Below, in pieces: positions 47,975 to 57,543 of a DNA stretch of 64,000 nucleotides. Location of the stretch: contig WGLS01000001.1 in assembly GCA_016125455.1 (NCBI GenBank), positions 248,001 to 312,000 of the forward strand. Reading direction: 5' to 3'. Numbering within the stretch: the first letter of the stretch is position 1; each line of letters begins with the position of its first letter. The translations under genes were made by a program, and so were the position numbers. The notes under the pieces are model-generated. The model searched no databases, was not told the origin of the DNA, and saw only the letters and a list, made by a program, of their open reading frames with translations. Source of the stretch: Alphaproteobacteria bacterium (GTDB taxonomy: Bacteria > Pseudomonadota > Alphaproteobacteria > Caulobacterales > Parvularculaceae).

Positions 47975-48022
47975 GACAGATCCTTTACGGACTAACGAAG
48001 CTGGACGGAGACGAGGCGAGGT

Positions 48023-49393
48023 TCAAAGACCGGGCGCAAAGCTCCGCGGCGCTGGATCGATTACCTGCATCCCGCCCGGACGAATTTCGAGGATTGCCAG
48101 GCCGCGCTCGACGTGGCCATCCGGCCGCAAGCGGAACAACCCGTCGGCGCCGAAATAACCGTTGGGGTCGGTAATCGCCTCGACCGAGAAGCGGCGGCGC
48201 TTGTTCGGGTTCTGGGAAAGGCGAGCGGCGAGGAGAGTCGCATCGTAGCTGAGCGAAGCGAGCCGTGGCGGGCGTTCGCCAAACGCGGCTTCGAAGCGCT
48301 CGGTGAAACCTGCCGCAATCTCCGGGTCTGGGCCGGCGAACCACGCCCCATGGAGCGCCGGCTCGCGCGTCAGGCGCGGATCATTCCAGGCGGAAACGCC
48401 GAGCAGCTTCACTTTCTGAATGTTGACATTGTAGTACGGAAACAAGGGCGCGAGGGCGCGCAGCAACGTCCCCCGCTCAGGCACGAGCACCGCCTGGTAG
48501 CCGCGCTGATAGCCGCTATCGTCAATGGCGGCAGTGGCTTCGGCGTCGAACCCGTGACGCAGCTCGGCAGGCACGAGGTCCTTCGAGTACTGCGCAAGGC
48601 GTCGAGCCGGATCGCGCATCGCGTCGACGTCCTGTTCATAGGCTTCTTCGTGCACGAGCACGCCGCCGCGAAGCGCGATTTCGTTCTTGAACGACGACGT
48701 CACCCGGGCGCCGTATCGATTGCCGGGCGCAATCAGCCCGAACCGGTCGAGCCCGTTGCGGACCGCATAGTCTGTGATCCTCGCAACCTCGACTTCTGGC
48801 GGAAACGACAGGAGAAAGACGCCCTCGCGGCTAAGTTCGGTGTCAGATGAAAACGCGATGATCGGCACGCCAGCCGCAGAAGCGACGTCGGCCGCAGCCT
48901 CGACTGACTGTCCGAAGAGCGGCCCGAGGATGATTTCGGCCCCTTCCGACAGAACCGCGCGCGTCGCCGCCGCCGCGCCGCTGGCCGTGCCTTTGGTGTC
49001 CTTCGGCAGCAGCAGAAACCGCGTATCGCCCGCTTCGAACGCCGCAAGCTGCGCCGCATCGAACATCGCCGTTGCCGTCTGCCGCGCCGCTTCATTGGAC
49101 GCGGTGAACGGCAGAAGGAGCCCAACCCGAACGGGCTCGCTGCCGCGCATGTGGATTGGATCGATGAATTCGTCCGCGTCGTAGGACCGGCGTTCCTGCC
49201 GCGGCGCATCGTCCCGCCCGGTCGTCGGACGCTCGTAGATATCGCGATCCGGCGTCGAAACCACGACAGGGCCGTCATCGCCGCCGGATGCGCAAGCGGC
49301 CGCCAATCCCGCGAAAGCGACGCTCATGATCGCTTTGCGGAGCCGGCTCCCGATCGGATGACGGGCGGCGGACGAGGCGGCAAATATACGCAT
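48023..49393 (-). CDS. LpoA-like penicillin-binding protein activator lipoprotein
   Basis: 456 residues; N-terminal signal with probable lipobox AAAC, then a type-1 periplasmic-binding fold (VRVGLLLPFTASNEAARQ, AEIILGPLFGQSVEAAADVA, GVPIIAFSSDTELSREGVFLLSF, RFGLIAPGNRYG). This matches the C-terminal domain of LpoA, the outer-membrane activator of PBP1A; there is no N-terminal TPR domain. Its place beside rsmI and yraN is the conserved one. The ATG at 49393 has GGAG six bases upstream; an earlier in-frame start is less likely. Confidence 0.82.
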   Translation of the reverse strand: MRIFAASSAARHPIGSRLRKAIMSVAFAGLAAACASGGDDGPVVVSTPDRDIYERPTTGRDDAPRQERRSYDADEFIDPIHMRGSEPVRVGLLLPFTASNEAARQTATAMFDAAQLAAFEAGDTRFLLLPKDTKGTASGAAAATRAVLSEGAEIILGPLFGQSVEAAADVASAAGVPIIAFSSDTELSREGVFLLSFPPEVEVARITDYAVRNGLDRFGLIAPGNRYGARVTSSFKNEIALRGGVLVHEEAYEQDVDAMRDPARRLAQYSKDLVPAELRHGFDAEATAAIDDSGYQRGYQAVLVPERGTLLRALAPLFPYYNVNIQKVKLLGVSAWNDPRLTREPALHGAWFAGPDPEIAAGFTERFEAAFGERPPRLASLSYDATLLAARLSQNPNKRRRFSVEAITDPNGYFGADGLFRLRPDGHVERGLAILEIRPGGMQVIDPAPRSFAPGL

Positions 49394-49493
49394 GTCGAAC
49401 TCCGAGCGTTGCTCCCTTGGCAAGGGAAACTAGACGGGCCCGTTCCCGCGGTAAACACTCGACGCCGCCCAAGCCGACCGTCATGTTCCCACC

Positions 49494-50375
49494 ATGGAGG
49501 AAACGTTCAGATCCGGCGATATCAAGGCCTCGGTGGCGCCGGGGCTTTATGTGGCGGCGACGCCAATCGGCAATCTGGGCGACGTCAGCCGCCGCCTCGT
49601 TGACGTTCTCGGCGCCGTCGACATCATCTACTGCGAGGACACCCGTCGAACCGGCGCCTTGTGCGCCGCCCTTGGCGTGCGAACCGAGCGCCGCGCCTAC
49701 CACGACCATAATGCCGCGGCCGTACGGCCGGAAATCCTGGCAAGGCTGAACGACGGCGGCGCAATTGCGCTCGTCAGCGACGCCGGAACGCCGCTGATTT
49801 CCGACCCCGGCTATCGGCTTGTCGCGGAAGCCCGCGACGCCGGAACGGACGTTTTCGCCATCCCGGGCCCCTGCGCCGCCATTGCCGCGCTGTCGGTCGC
49901 CGGCGTGCCAACCGACCGCTTCCTGTTCGCCGGATTCCCGCCATCGAAGGCGAGCGCCCGGGACGACTATCTGGAGGAGCTGGCCGGCATCCGCGCAAGC
50001 CTCGTCTTTTACGAGACCGCCAACCGTCTCGCCGGCTCACTCGCCGCAATGGCGAAAGCGTTCGGCCCGCGGCAAGCGGCCATCGTCCGGGAGCTGACGA
50101 AAATTCACGAGGAGACCGTCCGCGACCGTCTTGATAAACTTGCCGCACGGTATGAAGCAGCGCCGCCGAAGGGCGAGATTGTCGTCGTCGTTGGACCGCC
50201 GACCGGCGCTGCGGTCGAAGCAAGCGACGCGGACGTCGAGACGTTCCTGATCGATGCGCTGACGGTGATGTCCGTCAAGGATGCCGCGGCGGCCGCCGCC
50301 GACGCGCTCGGCATTGCCCGAAAGGACGCCTACCGTCGGGCGATTGCGCTAAAGACGGGCGGAGAGTCCGGATGA
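49494..50375 (+). CDS. rsmI: 16S rRNA C1402 2'-O-methyltransferase
   Basis: SAM-dependent methylase of the tetrapyrrole-methylase fold that modifies C1402 in the ribosomal P site. 293 residues with GLYVAATPIGNLGD, EDTRRTGAL, VSDAGTPLISDPGYRLV and IPGPCAAIAALSVAG, all family hallmarks. The stop overlaps the yraN ATG by 4 bases. It is divergent from the LpoA-like gene, an order shared by many proteobacteria. Confidence 0.96.
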   Translation: MEETFRSGDIKASVAPGLYVAATPIGNLGDVSRRLVDVLGAVDIIYCEDTRRTGALCAALGVRTERRAYHDHNAAAVRPEILARLNDGGAIALVSDAGTPLISDPGYRLVAEARDAGTDVFAIPGPCAAIAALSVAGVPTDRFLFAGFPPSKASARDDYLEELAGIRASLVFYETANRLAGSLAAMAKAFGPRQAAIVRELTKIHEETVRDRLDKLAARYEAAPPKGEIVVVVGPPTGAAVEASDADVETFLIDALTVMSVKDAAAAAADALGIARKDAYRRAIALKTGGESG

Positions 50376-50800
50376 ACGACCCCGGAACGCCGTCGTCCCG
50401 ATTGCGCGGCGACCCGATCCGCCAGGACGTCAGTCGCAAGGCCGCGGAGCGACGCGGCCGGCGGGCCGAATGGATCGCTGCGGCTCTTTACTGCGCGAGC
50501 GGGTTCCGGGTCGTCGATCGCCGGTACCGGCGCAAGGCCGGCGAGATTGATCTTGTCTGTCTTCGCGGCGCGACGCTCGCCTTTGTAGAGGTCAAGGCCC
50601 GGCCAACCCTCGAGGCGGGCGTCGAGGCCGTCGACGTCAGGAGCCGGCGACGTTTCGAGGCGGCCGTGAGGCAGTTCATCGCCGAGCGGCCGAGAATTGG
50701 CGGAAGACACGCGGCCGACTGCGAGGTTCGTTTCGACATCGTGGCCGTCGCAGGCTTCCGTGTGCGTCGGATCCCAGACGCATGGCGGGAAGGCGATTGA
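50372..50800 (+). CDS. YraN-family (UPF0102) nuclease-like protein
   Basis: 142 residues with a predicted restriction-endonuclease-like fold: RRAEWIAAALYCASGFRVVDRRYRRKAGEIDLV, followed by AFVEVKAR giving the PD-(D/E)xK residues. Function is not established; some members have been linked to DNA processing. Translationally coupled to rsmI. Confidence 0.88.
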   Translation: MNDPGTPSSRLRGDPIRQDVSRKAAERRGRRAEWIAAALYCASGFRVVDRRYRRKAGEIDLVCLRGATLAFVEVKARPTLEAGVEAVDVRSRRRFEAAVRQFIAERPRIGGRHAADCEVRFDIVAVAGFRVRRIPDAWREGD

Positions 50801-50815
50801 ACGCCTAGGTGCGCG

Positions 50816-50831
50816 TTAAGGTTTCATTAAC
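50816..50831. promoter_or_regulatory. CtrA-type box (TTAA-N7-TTAAC)
   Basis: TTAAGGTTTCATTAAC is a perfect full site, starting 16 bases after the yraN stop and ending 60 bases before the ATG of the BON-domain lipoprotein. Confidence 0.6.
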
Positions 50832-50890
50832 CGACCGGGTCATTCCTCATGAATTGCCGATGTGCGTCGTAGCCGCCCTGGAGTTTTCCC

Positions 50891-51436
50891 ATGCCGAACC
50901 GCCTGTTCTTGACCCTCACTGCCAGCGCGCTCCTTGCGTGCGGCTGCGCATCCAGCCGTTCCCTCAGCGCCAGCTGGGAAGACATGACGGCGAATGGCGC
51001 GATCGACGATCGGCTCGACAATGACGAATCCTTTGAATTCAAGGATGTTGACCTGACGGTGTTCGAAGGCCGCGTCCTGTTGACGGGCACCGTCGCGAGC
51101 GCCGCCGAACAACGGCGTCTGGTCGAACACGCACTCGCCTCGGATCACGTGGTCCAGGTGATTGACGAGACGGTCATTTCGCCTAGGACAACGACCGCAC
51201 AGGGGCTTACTGATGCGAGGATCGACACAACGATCCGGACCCGGCTGACGGCCAGCGGCAAGGTGCGCGCGAGCGACGTAAAGATCGCGGTCTCGAACGG
51301 GTCAGTTTACCTGCTCGGCGTGACGCGGGATCGGGACAGCCTCGAAAAGATGATCAGCACGGCACGGACGACGCCGCGCGTGCGGCAGGTCGTCAGCCAC
51401 GTCATCTATATGGACGCGACCGGAGAGGCGCTGTAG
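50891..51436 (+). CDS. BON-domain lipoprotein (OsmY/DolP-like)
   Basis: 181 residues with a lipoprotein signal (LLAC or ACGC lipobox, Cys17 or Cys19) and two BON domains (about 35-100 and 108-175; FKDVDLTVFEGRVLLTGTV and VKIAVSNGSVYLLGVT are the strand-turn-strand cores). BON proteins such as DolP bind phospholipid and support outer-membrane integrity. The perfect CtrA box upstream suggests timing with the cell cycle. It stands in the rsmI-yraN-gshB neighbourhood, the usual location. Confidence 0.85.
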   Translation: MPNRLFLTLTASALLACGCASSRSLSASWEDMTANGAIDDRLDNDESFEFKDVDLTVFEGRVLLTGTVASAAEQRRLVEHALASDHVVQVIDETVISPRTTTAQGLTDARIDTTIRTRLTASGKVRASDVKIAVSNGSVYLLGVTRDRDSLEKMISTARTTPRVRQVVSHVIYMDATGEAL

Positions 51437-51475
51437 TTCTGCGCGGCCCGACGTCGCCGCCAGGAGCCCGCAGCA

Positions 51476-52429
51476 ATGGCTGACCGCCGCCTCGCCATTC
51501 AGATGGATCCGATTGAGAACGTCGCGATCCACGCTGATACGACGTTCGATCTCGCGCTGGAGGCGTTTTCCCGCGGCTACGAGATCTGGATATACGAACC
51601 GGTCCGCCTCAGCCTCGAATCCGGCCGGCCCATCGCGGTTGCTCGACGTATCGAGAAGATCCAGCGAATTGCCGGCGACCACGTCGCTCTTGGGCCGCGC
51701 CAGCGCCTCAACCTACACGGCATGGATGTCATCCTGATCCGCCAGGACCCGCCATTCGACATGGCGTACATAACGACCGTGCAGATCCTTGAACGGCTTC
51801 AGCCAGGCGTCCTTATACTGAATGACCCGCGTTCGATTCGCGACGCGCCGGAAAAACTCTCCGTGGCGAATTTTTCCGACCTTACACCGCCGACCCTGAT
51901 CACCCGGGATGTCGAAGCGGTCGTCAGGTTTCGTGAAGAGCACGGCGACCTGATCCTGAAGCCGCTTTATGGCAATGGCGGCGCAGGCGTCGTGAAGATC
52001 GCCAGGGAGGACGGCAATTTCGCGTCGCTCGTGGAAATGTTCCTGCAATTCTACCGTGAGCCATTCGTGGCGCAGAAATTCCTCCCGGCGGTCAGCGCGG
52101 GCGACAAGCGCATCATTCTGCTTGATGGCGAAGCGGTCGGCGCGATCAACAGGGTTCCCGCGAAAGGCGAAACCAGATCCAACATGCACGTCGGCGGCCG
52201 CGCCGAAGCCGTGGAAATGACCGCGCGGGACCAGGAGATCTGCGACCGTATCGGCCCCTGGCTCTGCGAACGCGGCCTTGCGCTGGTTGGGATCGACGTT
52301 ATCGGCGACTGGCTCACGGAGATCAACGTCACCTCGCCGACCGGCGTTCAGGAAATCCGTCGCTTTGGCGGCGTCGACATTTCAGCCCTTTTCTGGGATT
52401 GGGTCGAAGGGCGCCTCGAGAACCCGTGA
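51476..52429 (+). CDS. gshB: glutathione synthetase
   Basis: ATP-grasp ligase that joins gamma-glutamylcysteine and glycine. 317 residues: IQMDPIENV at the N-terminus, [13 protein letters not shown]-like [33 protein letters not shown] (ATP-binding) and [19 protein letters not shown] with the metal ligands. gshA is not in the window. A weak hairpin (GCCAGC-N4-GCTGGC at 52433-52448) just after the stop could attenuate read-through into the glycosyltransferase genes. Confidence 0.96.
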   Translation: MADRRLAIQMDPIENVAIHADTTFDLALEAFSRGYEIWIYEPVRLSLESGRPIAVARRIEKIQRIAGDHVALGPRQRLNLHGMDVILIRQDPPFDMAYITTVQILERLQPGVLILNDPRSIRDAPEKLSVANFSDLTPPTLITRDVEAVVRFREEHGDLILKPLYGNGGAGVVKIAREDGNFASLVEMFLQFYREPFVAQKFLPAVSAGDKRIILLDGEAVGAINRVPAKGETRSNMHVGGRAEAVEMTARDQEICDRIGPWLCERGLALVGIDVIGDWLTEINVTSPTGVQEIRRFGGVDISALFWDWVEGRLENP

Positions 52430-52580
52430 ACGGCCAGCGCAGGCTGGCGGATTGCCCTTGGGCGACGCCTCGGCTAAAGCCTCGCGAACTTTTGGCGCCA
52501 TTTCTGGCCGGGCCAATCGACTTTGCAGGCGATGGGCAATGAGGCAGGCAGGGCGTCGCCGTTACGCGACCTCAGCGCTC

Positions 52581-52620
52581 CGAAGACCTGCGCCCTGAAA
52601 ACCTGCGTCCCGAAGACCGG
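52581..52620 (+). repeat. short 15-base tandem repeat before the glycosyltransferase
   Basis: Two full copies and a partial third of a 15-base unit (CGAAGACCTGCGCCC, TGAAAACCTGCGTCC, CGAAGACCGG) lie directly before the ATG at 52623. Read in one frame they would give a pentapeptide repeat, but that frame is not the one of the gene that follows. Possible leader structure or remnant; nothing more can be said. Confidence 0.4.
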
Positions 52621-52622
52621 CC

Positions 52623-53897
52623 ATGGACACGTTCAAACCAGCAGGCGCATACGCCACCCAAGCGCCGAGCTTGCCCAGTGACGGCGGCGCGACGGCGCGC
52701 GCGCAACTGGCGGCCGCCGCATCCGCCGACGCCGGCAAGCTGCGCGTCGCCATGTTTTCCGGCAACTACAATTTCGTCGTGGACGGCGCCCTTCGCGCCC
52801 AGAACGAGCTAATCGGCCACCTCAACAAGAGGGGTCACGAAACCCTCGTTTTCGCGCCGACGACCAAAACGCCTGCGTACGACCATCAAGGAGAGCTTGT
52901 CTCGATACCCTCGGTCGCGCTGCCGGGATCGCGGTCGGAGTACCGGCTCGGCCTCGGGCTTTTCGGCGGCGCCAAGCGACGGGTCGACGCTTTTAAGCCG
53001 ACTCTGATCCATCTGGCGGCGCCGGACCTTACAGGATTCCAGGCGCTCAAGTACGGCGAGAAGCGCGGCATTCCCGTGGTCGCGTCGTTCCACACGCGGT
53101 TTGACACCTATCCAAGGTATTACGGCGCGGCCTGGCTTGAAAAATATGTGACTGCGTACATGCGCAACGTCTACGGACGGTGCGTACACGTCTACGCCCC
53201 GTCGGAGTCGCTTTGCGAAGAGCTTGCACAGGACGGCATCGGCAAGGATGTCCGCATCTGGAGCCGCGGCGTCGACAGCGGCCTGTTCTCGCCGGCGAAG
53301 CGCGATCCGGCCTGGCGCCGCTCCCTCGGGTTTGGCGATGACGATGTGGTCGTCGCATTTGTCGGACGCATTGTGCTTGAGAAGGGGATCGACGTTTTCG
53401 CCGAAGCCGTCGGCAAGGCCCGCGCAGTCGCGCCGTCGATCAAAGCGCTTGTGGTCGGCGAAGGCCCGGAGCGCGCCCGCTTTGAAGCGAACTTCCCTGG
53501 CGCCGTTTTCGTGGGCTTTCAGGGCGGCGAAGCTCTTGCCCGCGCCTATGCAAGCGCGGACGTATTCTTCAACCCGTCAATCACGGAAACATTCGGCAAC
53601 GTAACCCTTGAGGCGATGGCGTCGGGCGTCGCTACCGTGGCCGCCCGCGCCGCCGGGACGATGTCAATTATTCGCGAAGGCGTCACCGGGGTGCTGGTTG
53701 ATCCGGCAAAGTCGGCGGACGGCTTCGCCGCCGCACTGGTCGAGATCGCGGAGAGACGCGACTGGCGCACGGAGATGGGCCGCGCCGCGCGCGCGCGCAG
53801 CCTCGACTTTAACTGGGAAGCCGTCGTGGATTCCCTCATTGTGAATTATCGCGAGGCCGTCGCCAGCTTCGACGCGGCGAAGGCTGCGGGGCCATGA
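52623..53897 (+). CDS. GT4-family glycosyltransferase
   Basis: A 424-residue retaining glycosyltransferase with GT-B fold. The acceptor domain begins LRVAMFSGNYNFVVDGA, after a 40-residue variable N-terminus; the donor domain has VAFVGRIVLEKGIDVF, VGEGPERARFE and the EX7E motif in ETFGNVTLEAMASG. It resembles the PimB/SqdX group, whose members glycosylate phosphatidylinositol or diacylglycerol; a lipid acceptor is therefore likely but not shown. The stop overlaps the next glycosyltransferase, so both are made together. Confidence 0.87.
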   Translation: MDTFKPAGAYATQAPSLPSDGGATARAQLAAAASADAGKLRVAMFSGNYNFVVDGALRAQNELIGHLNKRGHETLVFAPTTKTPAYDHQGELVSIPSVALPGSRSEYRLGLGLFGGAKRRVDAFKPTLIHLAAPDLTGFQALKYGEKRGIPVVASFHTRFDTYPRYYGAAWLEKYVTAYMRNVYGRCVHVYAPSESLCEELAQDGIGKDVRIWSRGVDSGLFSPAKRDPAWRRSLGFGDDDVVVAFVGRIVLEKGIDVFAEAVGKARAVAPSIKALVVGEGPERARFEANFPGAVFVGFQGGEALARAYASADVFFNPSITETFGNVTLEAMASGVATVAARAAGTMSIIREGVTGVLVDPAKSADGFAAALVEIAERRDWRTEMGRAARARSLDFNWEAVVDSLIVNYREAVASFDAAKAAGP

Positions 53898-56197
53898 AGC
53901 TCGTCGACATTTCCGAATTCTTCAGCGACCTAGGCGGCGGCGTCCGCACCCATGCCCATCAAAAACTCGAAGCCTGCGCCAGCGTCGGCGTCGAGGCGAC
54001 GATCATTGCGCCCGGAGACGAGGACCGTCGCGAACGGCGGCTTGGGGGCGAGATCATCTGGGTCAAATCCCCGACGCTAGCCTTTGACCACCGATATTAC
54101 CTGTTCGATCGCGCGAAGCCCGTCCATGACCTGCTAGACGTCATTCGCCCTGACGTGATCGAAGGCTCGTCGACCTGGCGGGGCTCATGGATCGCCAGGA
54201 GCTGGACCGGACCGGCCGCGCGGGCGCTGTTCCTGCATCAGGACCCGGTTGCGGTGTATCCCCACTCGCTGCTGGCGCCGGGGATCACCGAAGAAAGGCT
54301 GGATCAATCCTTTTTCTGGTTCTGGGGCTACCTACGCCGCCTCGCCAAGGGCTTCGATAGCGTTGTCGTCGGCGGACGGTACTTCGCCGACCGACTGGCG
54401 CGTCACGGCATCGAGCGTCCTGAAGTCATTCCGCTCGGCATTGAAAAGCAGATGTTTTCGCCGGCCTTGCGAAACGAGGCACGCCGTCGAGAGATGTTGG
54501 CGGCATGCGGCGTTGATGATCCCGATGCAGCGCTGTTTCTGGCGGTTAGCCGCCACCATCCTGAAAAACGGCTGGGCATGGTCATGGATGCGTTCGAGCG
54601 CGTGCGCTCGGGGCGGCCGGCAGGGCTCTATATTGTTGGCGACGGGCCGGCCTGGCGATCCGTACACCGAAAAGCGCGCGGACTGCCGAACATCAAGATT
54701 GCCGGCCAGGTGGCGGACCGCGGGGCGATCGCAGAGATGTTCTCAAGCGCCGATTATCTTGTACACGGCGGCGCTGCGGAAACCTTCGGCATCGTGATCG
54801 GCGAGGCGCTGTGTTCGGGCCTGCCGTTCGTCGGTCCCGACCGGGGCGGCGCGTCGGACCTCGCCGGGCCGGGTCATTCTGAAATCTATCGCGCCGGCGA
54901 CGCCGATGGCTGCGCCGAGGCGATGCGCCGCATTCTGGCCCGGGATCGGGTCGAGCTGTCGAAAGCCGCGGCAGCGGCGTCTCATGATTTGAACACCCCG
55001 AGGGCGCATTTCGACCGCCTTTTGTCCCACTATGAACGGCTCTTGCAAACCCGGCTGGAAACCGCGGCAGGGCATGACGAACGCGCGGCGACAACCCGCA
55101 CCGGACGACATGGAATGACGGCGCCACAGCCCGACGCGACACTTCCCGAAGAACCTGCCGGCGCCGGCTGGATCAGTCCGGCCATGCGCGCCACGTTTGT
55201 AGCTCGCTGGCAGGAATTGAAGGGCCGGCCAGAGACCGCGATTGCTTTCAAGTGGCTGCGCCGCGCGACGCTCGCCGTGGTTGTCGGCTACCTGATTTTC
55301 CGTTTGACCCATGTCGGTTGGCGGGAAGTCTACGAAAACCTGCCGGAATCGCCGCTGTTCTATGCGCTCTTCGTCGCCCGCTATTTTGCTCTGCCTCTGT
55401 CGGAGATTCCAGCTTACAAGCGGGTCTGGAAAGTGCCGCTCTGGCGCCATGTGACGGCGTTTGTCCGCAAGCGAGTCTATAATTTCGCCGTTGTCGGCTA
55501 TTCGGGCGAGGCCTTCTTCACGATCTGGGCGCGTCGCCGGCTCGCGCTTTCCGATGGCGTGATCCTGGCGGGGATCAAGGACAACAATATCCTGTCGGCA
55601 TTCGCGTCGAACTTTTCGACGGTTGCGCTCATCATCATTCTCGCGCTCGGCGACAATCTCCAGCCCGGCCTCGACGCGCTGCCGGGCGCGGCGGTGCTTT
55701 TCGCGCTCGCATTCTTGTCGTCGTTCGCTCTCGTCGCCGGCGTCATGCTTTTCGGCCGAAAGGTCCTGCATGTGGATTTTCGCACGGCCGCGGACCTGTC
55801 AATTATTCATGGCGTGCGCATGCTTGCGGTGATGGCGATCCACGCGTCGATGTACGCGGCGGCGATTCCAAGCGCGCCGCTGTCAGCCTGGTTTCTGTTC
55901 GTGGCGCTCCAACTCGTGATCAGCCGCATCCCTTTCCTCCCGAATCAGGACCTCGTGTTCCTCGGCGCAGCCCTGTCGCTGGCGCCAGTCACGGGCGCCC
56001 CGGAAGCCGTGATTGCCGGCATGCTGGTCGCCGAGGCGGGACTGTCGCAGGCCTTCAACGTCGCCATGTTCGTCGCAACGGCCCATGACGCCCGCGAAAC
56101 GCCAAAGGGCAAGGCCGCGCAGCATGGCCTTGGCGGCGGCGCCGGGCTGGCCCGTGCACGAGCTCCAAGGCCATCGGACGGTCCAGAGGAGGCTTGA
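53894..56197 (+). CDS. glycosyltransferase fused to an LPG-synthase-type membrane domain
   Basis: 767 residues. Residues 1-390 form a GT4 glycosyltransferase (DLGGGVRTHAHQKLEA, LFLAVSRHHPEKRLGMV, VGDGPAWR, and EX7E in ETFGIVIGEALCSG). After a 45-residue linker, residues about 440-730 hold six to seven transmembrane segments (from LAVVVGYLIF) with VYNFAVVGYSGEAFFTIWARR, fitting the flippase-like lysylphosphatidylglycerol-synthase membrane family. The frame is continuous; an internal ATG at 55115 lies in the linker but no good ribosome site precedes it. A glycolipid may be made and translocated by one protein. The ATG overlaps the previous gene; lptF and lptG follow. Confidence 0.82.
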   Translation: MKLVDISEFFSDLGGGVRTHAHQKLEACASVGVEATIIAPGDEDRRERRLGGEIIWVKSPTLAFDHRYYLFDRAKPVHDLLDVIRPDVIEGSSTWRGSWIARSWTGPAARALFLHQDPVAVYPHSLLAPGITEERLDQSFFWFWGYLRRLAKGFDSVVVGGRYFADRLARHGIERPEVIPLGIEKQMFSPALRNEARRREMLAACGVDDPDAALFLAVSRHHPEKRLGMVMDAFERVRSGRPAGLYIVGDGPAWRSVHRKARGLPNIKIAGQVADRGAIAEMFSSADYLVHGGAAETFGIVIGEALCSGLPFVGPDRGGASDLAGPGHSEIYRAGDADGCAEAMRRILARDRVELSKAAAAASHDLNTPRAHFDRLLSHYERLLQTRLETAAGHDERAATTRTGRHGMTAPQPDATLPEEPAGAGWISPAMRATFVARWQELKGRPETAIAFKWLRRATLAVVVGYLIFRLTHVGWREVYENLPESPLFYALFVARYFALPLSEIPAYKRVWKVPLWRHVTAFVRKRVYNFAVVGYSGEAFFTIWARRRLALSDGVILAGIKDNNILSAFASNFSTVALIIILALGDNLQPGLDALPGAAVLFALAFLSSFALVAGVMLFGRKVLHVDFRTAADLSIIHGVRMLAVMAIHASMYAAAIPSAPLSAWFLFVALQLVISRIPFLPNQDLVFLGAALSLAPVTGAPEAVIAGMLVAEAGLSQAFNVAMFVATAHDARETPKGKAAQHGLGGGAGLARARAPRPSDGPEEA

Positions 56198-56331
56198 ATT
56201 CGCCGTACCGGGACGCGTATGCCATGCCGAAGCGCGATGGCCGCGCGGGGGAACGATTCGGCTCGACTCAGCCGCGCCTAGCGATGCGTCGCCGACCGGG
56301 CGGCGCGGGAAAGTGGACGGCAACGACATCA

Positions 56332-57543
56332 ATGGGATTGCTTGATCGTTACATCCTGCGTTCGGTGCTGACGCCGCTCTTATTGTCCCTTTGCGTCGCC
56401 GGGATGCTGCTGCTCCTCGAACAGATGCTTCGCTTGTTCGACTTCGTGCTCGCCGAGCAGGGGCCCGTCGACGTAGTCTGGCGGATGCTCGCTAACCTGC
56501 TGCCGCACTATCTCAGCCTGGCCCTGCCGTTAGGCGCATTTCTCGGCATCATGCTGGCGTTCCGCACCCTGTCGCTGTCCAGCGAGCTTGACGCCCTGTC
56601 CTCAGGCGGCGTGTCGTTCGGCCGGCTGATGCGGCCGGTATACCTTTTGGTGGCGGCACTGATGGCCTTTGACTTTATGTTGGTCGGGTACATCCAGCCC
56701 TATGCCGGTTACCAGTACAGCCGCATCCGGTTTGACGTGACGAGCGGCGCGCTTGGCATCAAGATTCCCCAGGGTGAGTTCGTGGAAATCTCCGAAGACG
56801 CGCTCATTCGTCTAGGGTCGGTTGACCCGCTGACGCGACGCGCGCAGGAAATTTTCCTGAAGACCGAAGACGACGCCGGCGCCCGAACAATCATTACCGC
56901 CGAACAGGGCTCAATCTCCACGTCGCCTGACTTGACGCGCCTTCTGCTTCAACTGGACCGTGGCCGACAACTATTCATCGGCCCGACAGGCCAACGGCTT
57001 GAAACGCTCGATTTCCAGTCATTCGACGTGGAGATCGAACTGCCCATCATCGCAGGCTTTCGCCCGCGCGGCGAGGACGAGGAAGAAGCCACCTTTCCCG
57101 AGCTCTGGGCGTTCCTGAACGCGCCGAACGCCCGGTCCGACCCGAGTTGGAATTCGTATCGGGCCGCATTCCACTGGCGGCTAATTCATCCGCTGACGTT
57201 TCTGGCGATGCCGATACTCGCCGTCGCCATGGGCGTGACCGGACGACGGCGCGCCTCCAGCCTCAAACCGATCGTCGGCGTCGCGATCCTGATTGTCTAT
57301 CATGAGCTGCTCGAGGAATGGGGCCAGGTTACGGCGGCGATCGGCGATCTGTCGCCCTACATTTCAATGTGGGGCCTGTTGATCGCGTTCATGGCAATAA
57401 GCTCGTTCCTGTATATCGGGTCGATAGATCAGGCGCGGACCGCAAAGGTAATGGCGCGGCGGAAGACGCATCCGATCCGCGTCGGGGCGGACGGATCGCT
57501 CACGGATGACCAACCGGCCACGAGCCTTGGTTCAGCGACATGA
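56332..57543 (+). CDS. lptF: LPS export ABC transporter permease LptF
   Basis: One of the two permeases that extract lipopolysaccharide from the inner membrane for the Lpt bridge. About 403 residues with six transmembrane helices (three at the N-terminus, three after a periplasmic beta-jellyroll domain of residues about 120-290). The start MGLLDRYILRSVLTPLL fits the family. The frame stays open upstream to a TTG at 56194 but without conservation. The stop overlaps lptG. Confidence 0.93.
   Translation: MGLLDRYILRSVLTPLLLSLCVAGMLLLLEQMLRLFDFVLAEQGPVDVVWRMLANLLPHYLSLALPLGAFLGIMLAFRTLSLSSELDALSSGGVSFGRLMRPVYLLVAALMAFDFMLVGYIQPYAGYQYSRIRFDVTSGALGIKIPQGEFVEISEDALIRLGSVDPLTRRAQEIFLKTEDDAGARTIITAEQGSISTSPDLTRLLLQLDRGRQLFIGPTGQRLETLDFQSFDVEIELPIIAGFRPRGEDEEEATFPELWAFLNAPNARSDPSWNSYRAAFHWRLIHPLTFLAMPILAVAMGVTGRRRASSLKPIVGVAILIVYHELLEEWGQVTAAIGDLSPYISMWGLLIAFMAISSFLYIGSIDQARTAKVMARRKTHPIRVGADGSLTDDQPATSLGSAT

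Noticed and set aside
55115-56197. Separate gene for the membrane domain of the glycosyltransferase fusion
   Set aside because: An ATG exists in the linker, but it has no clear ribosome site and the frame is continuous, so one fused product is the simpler reading.
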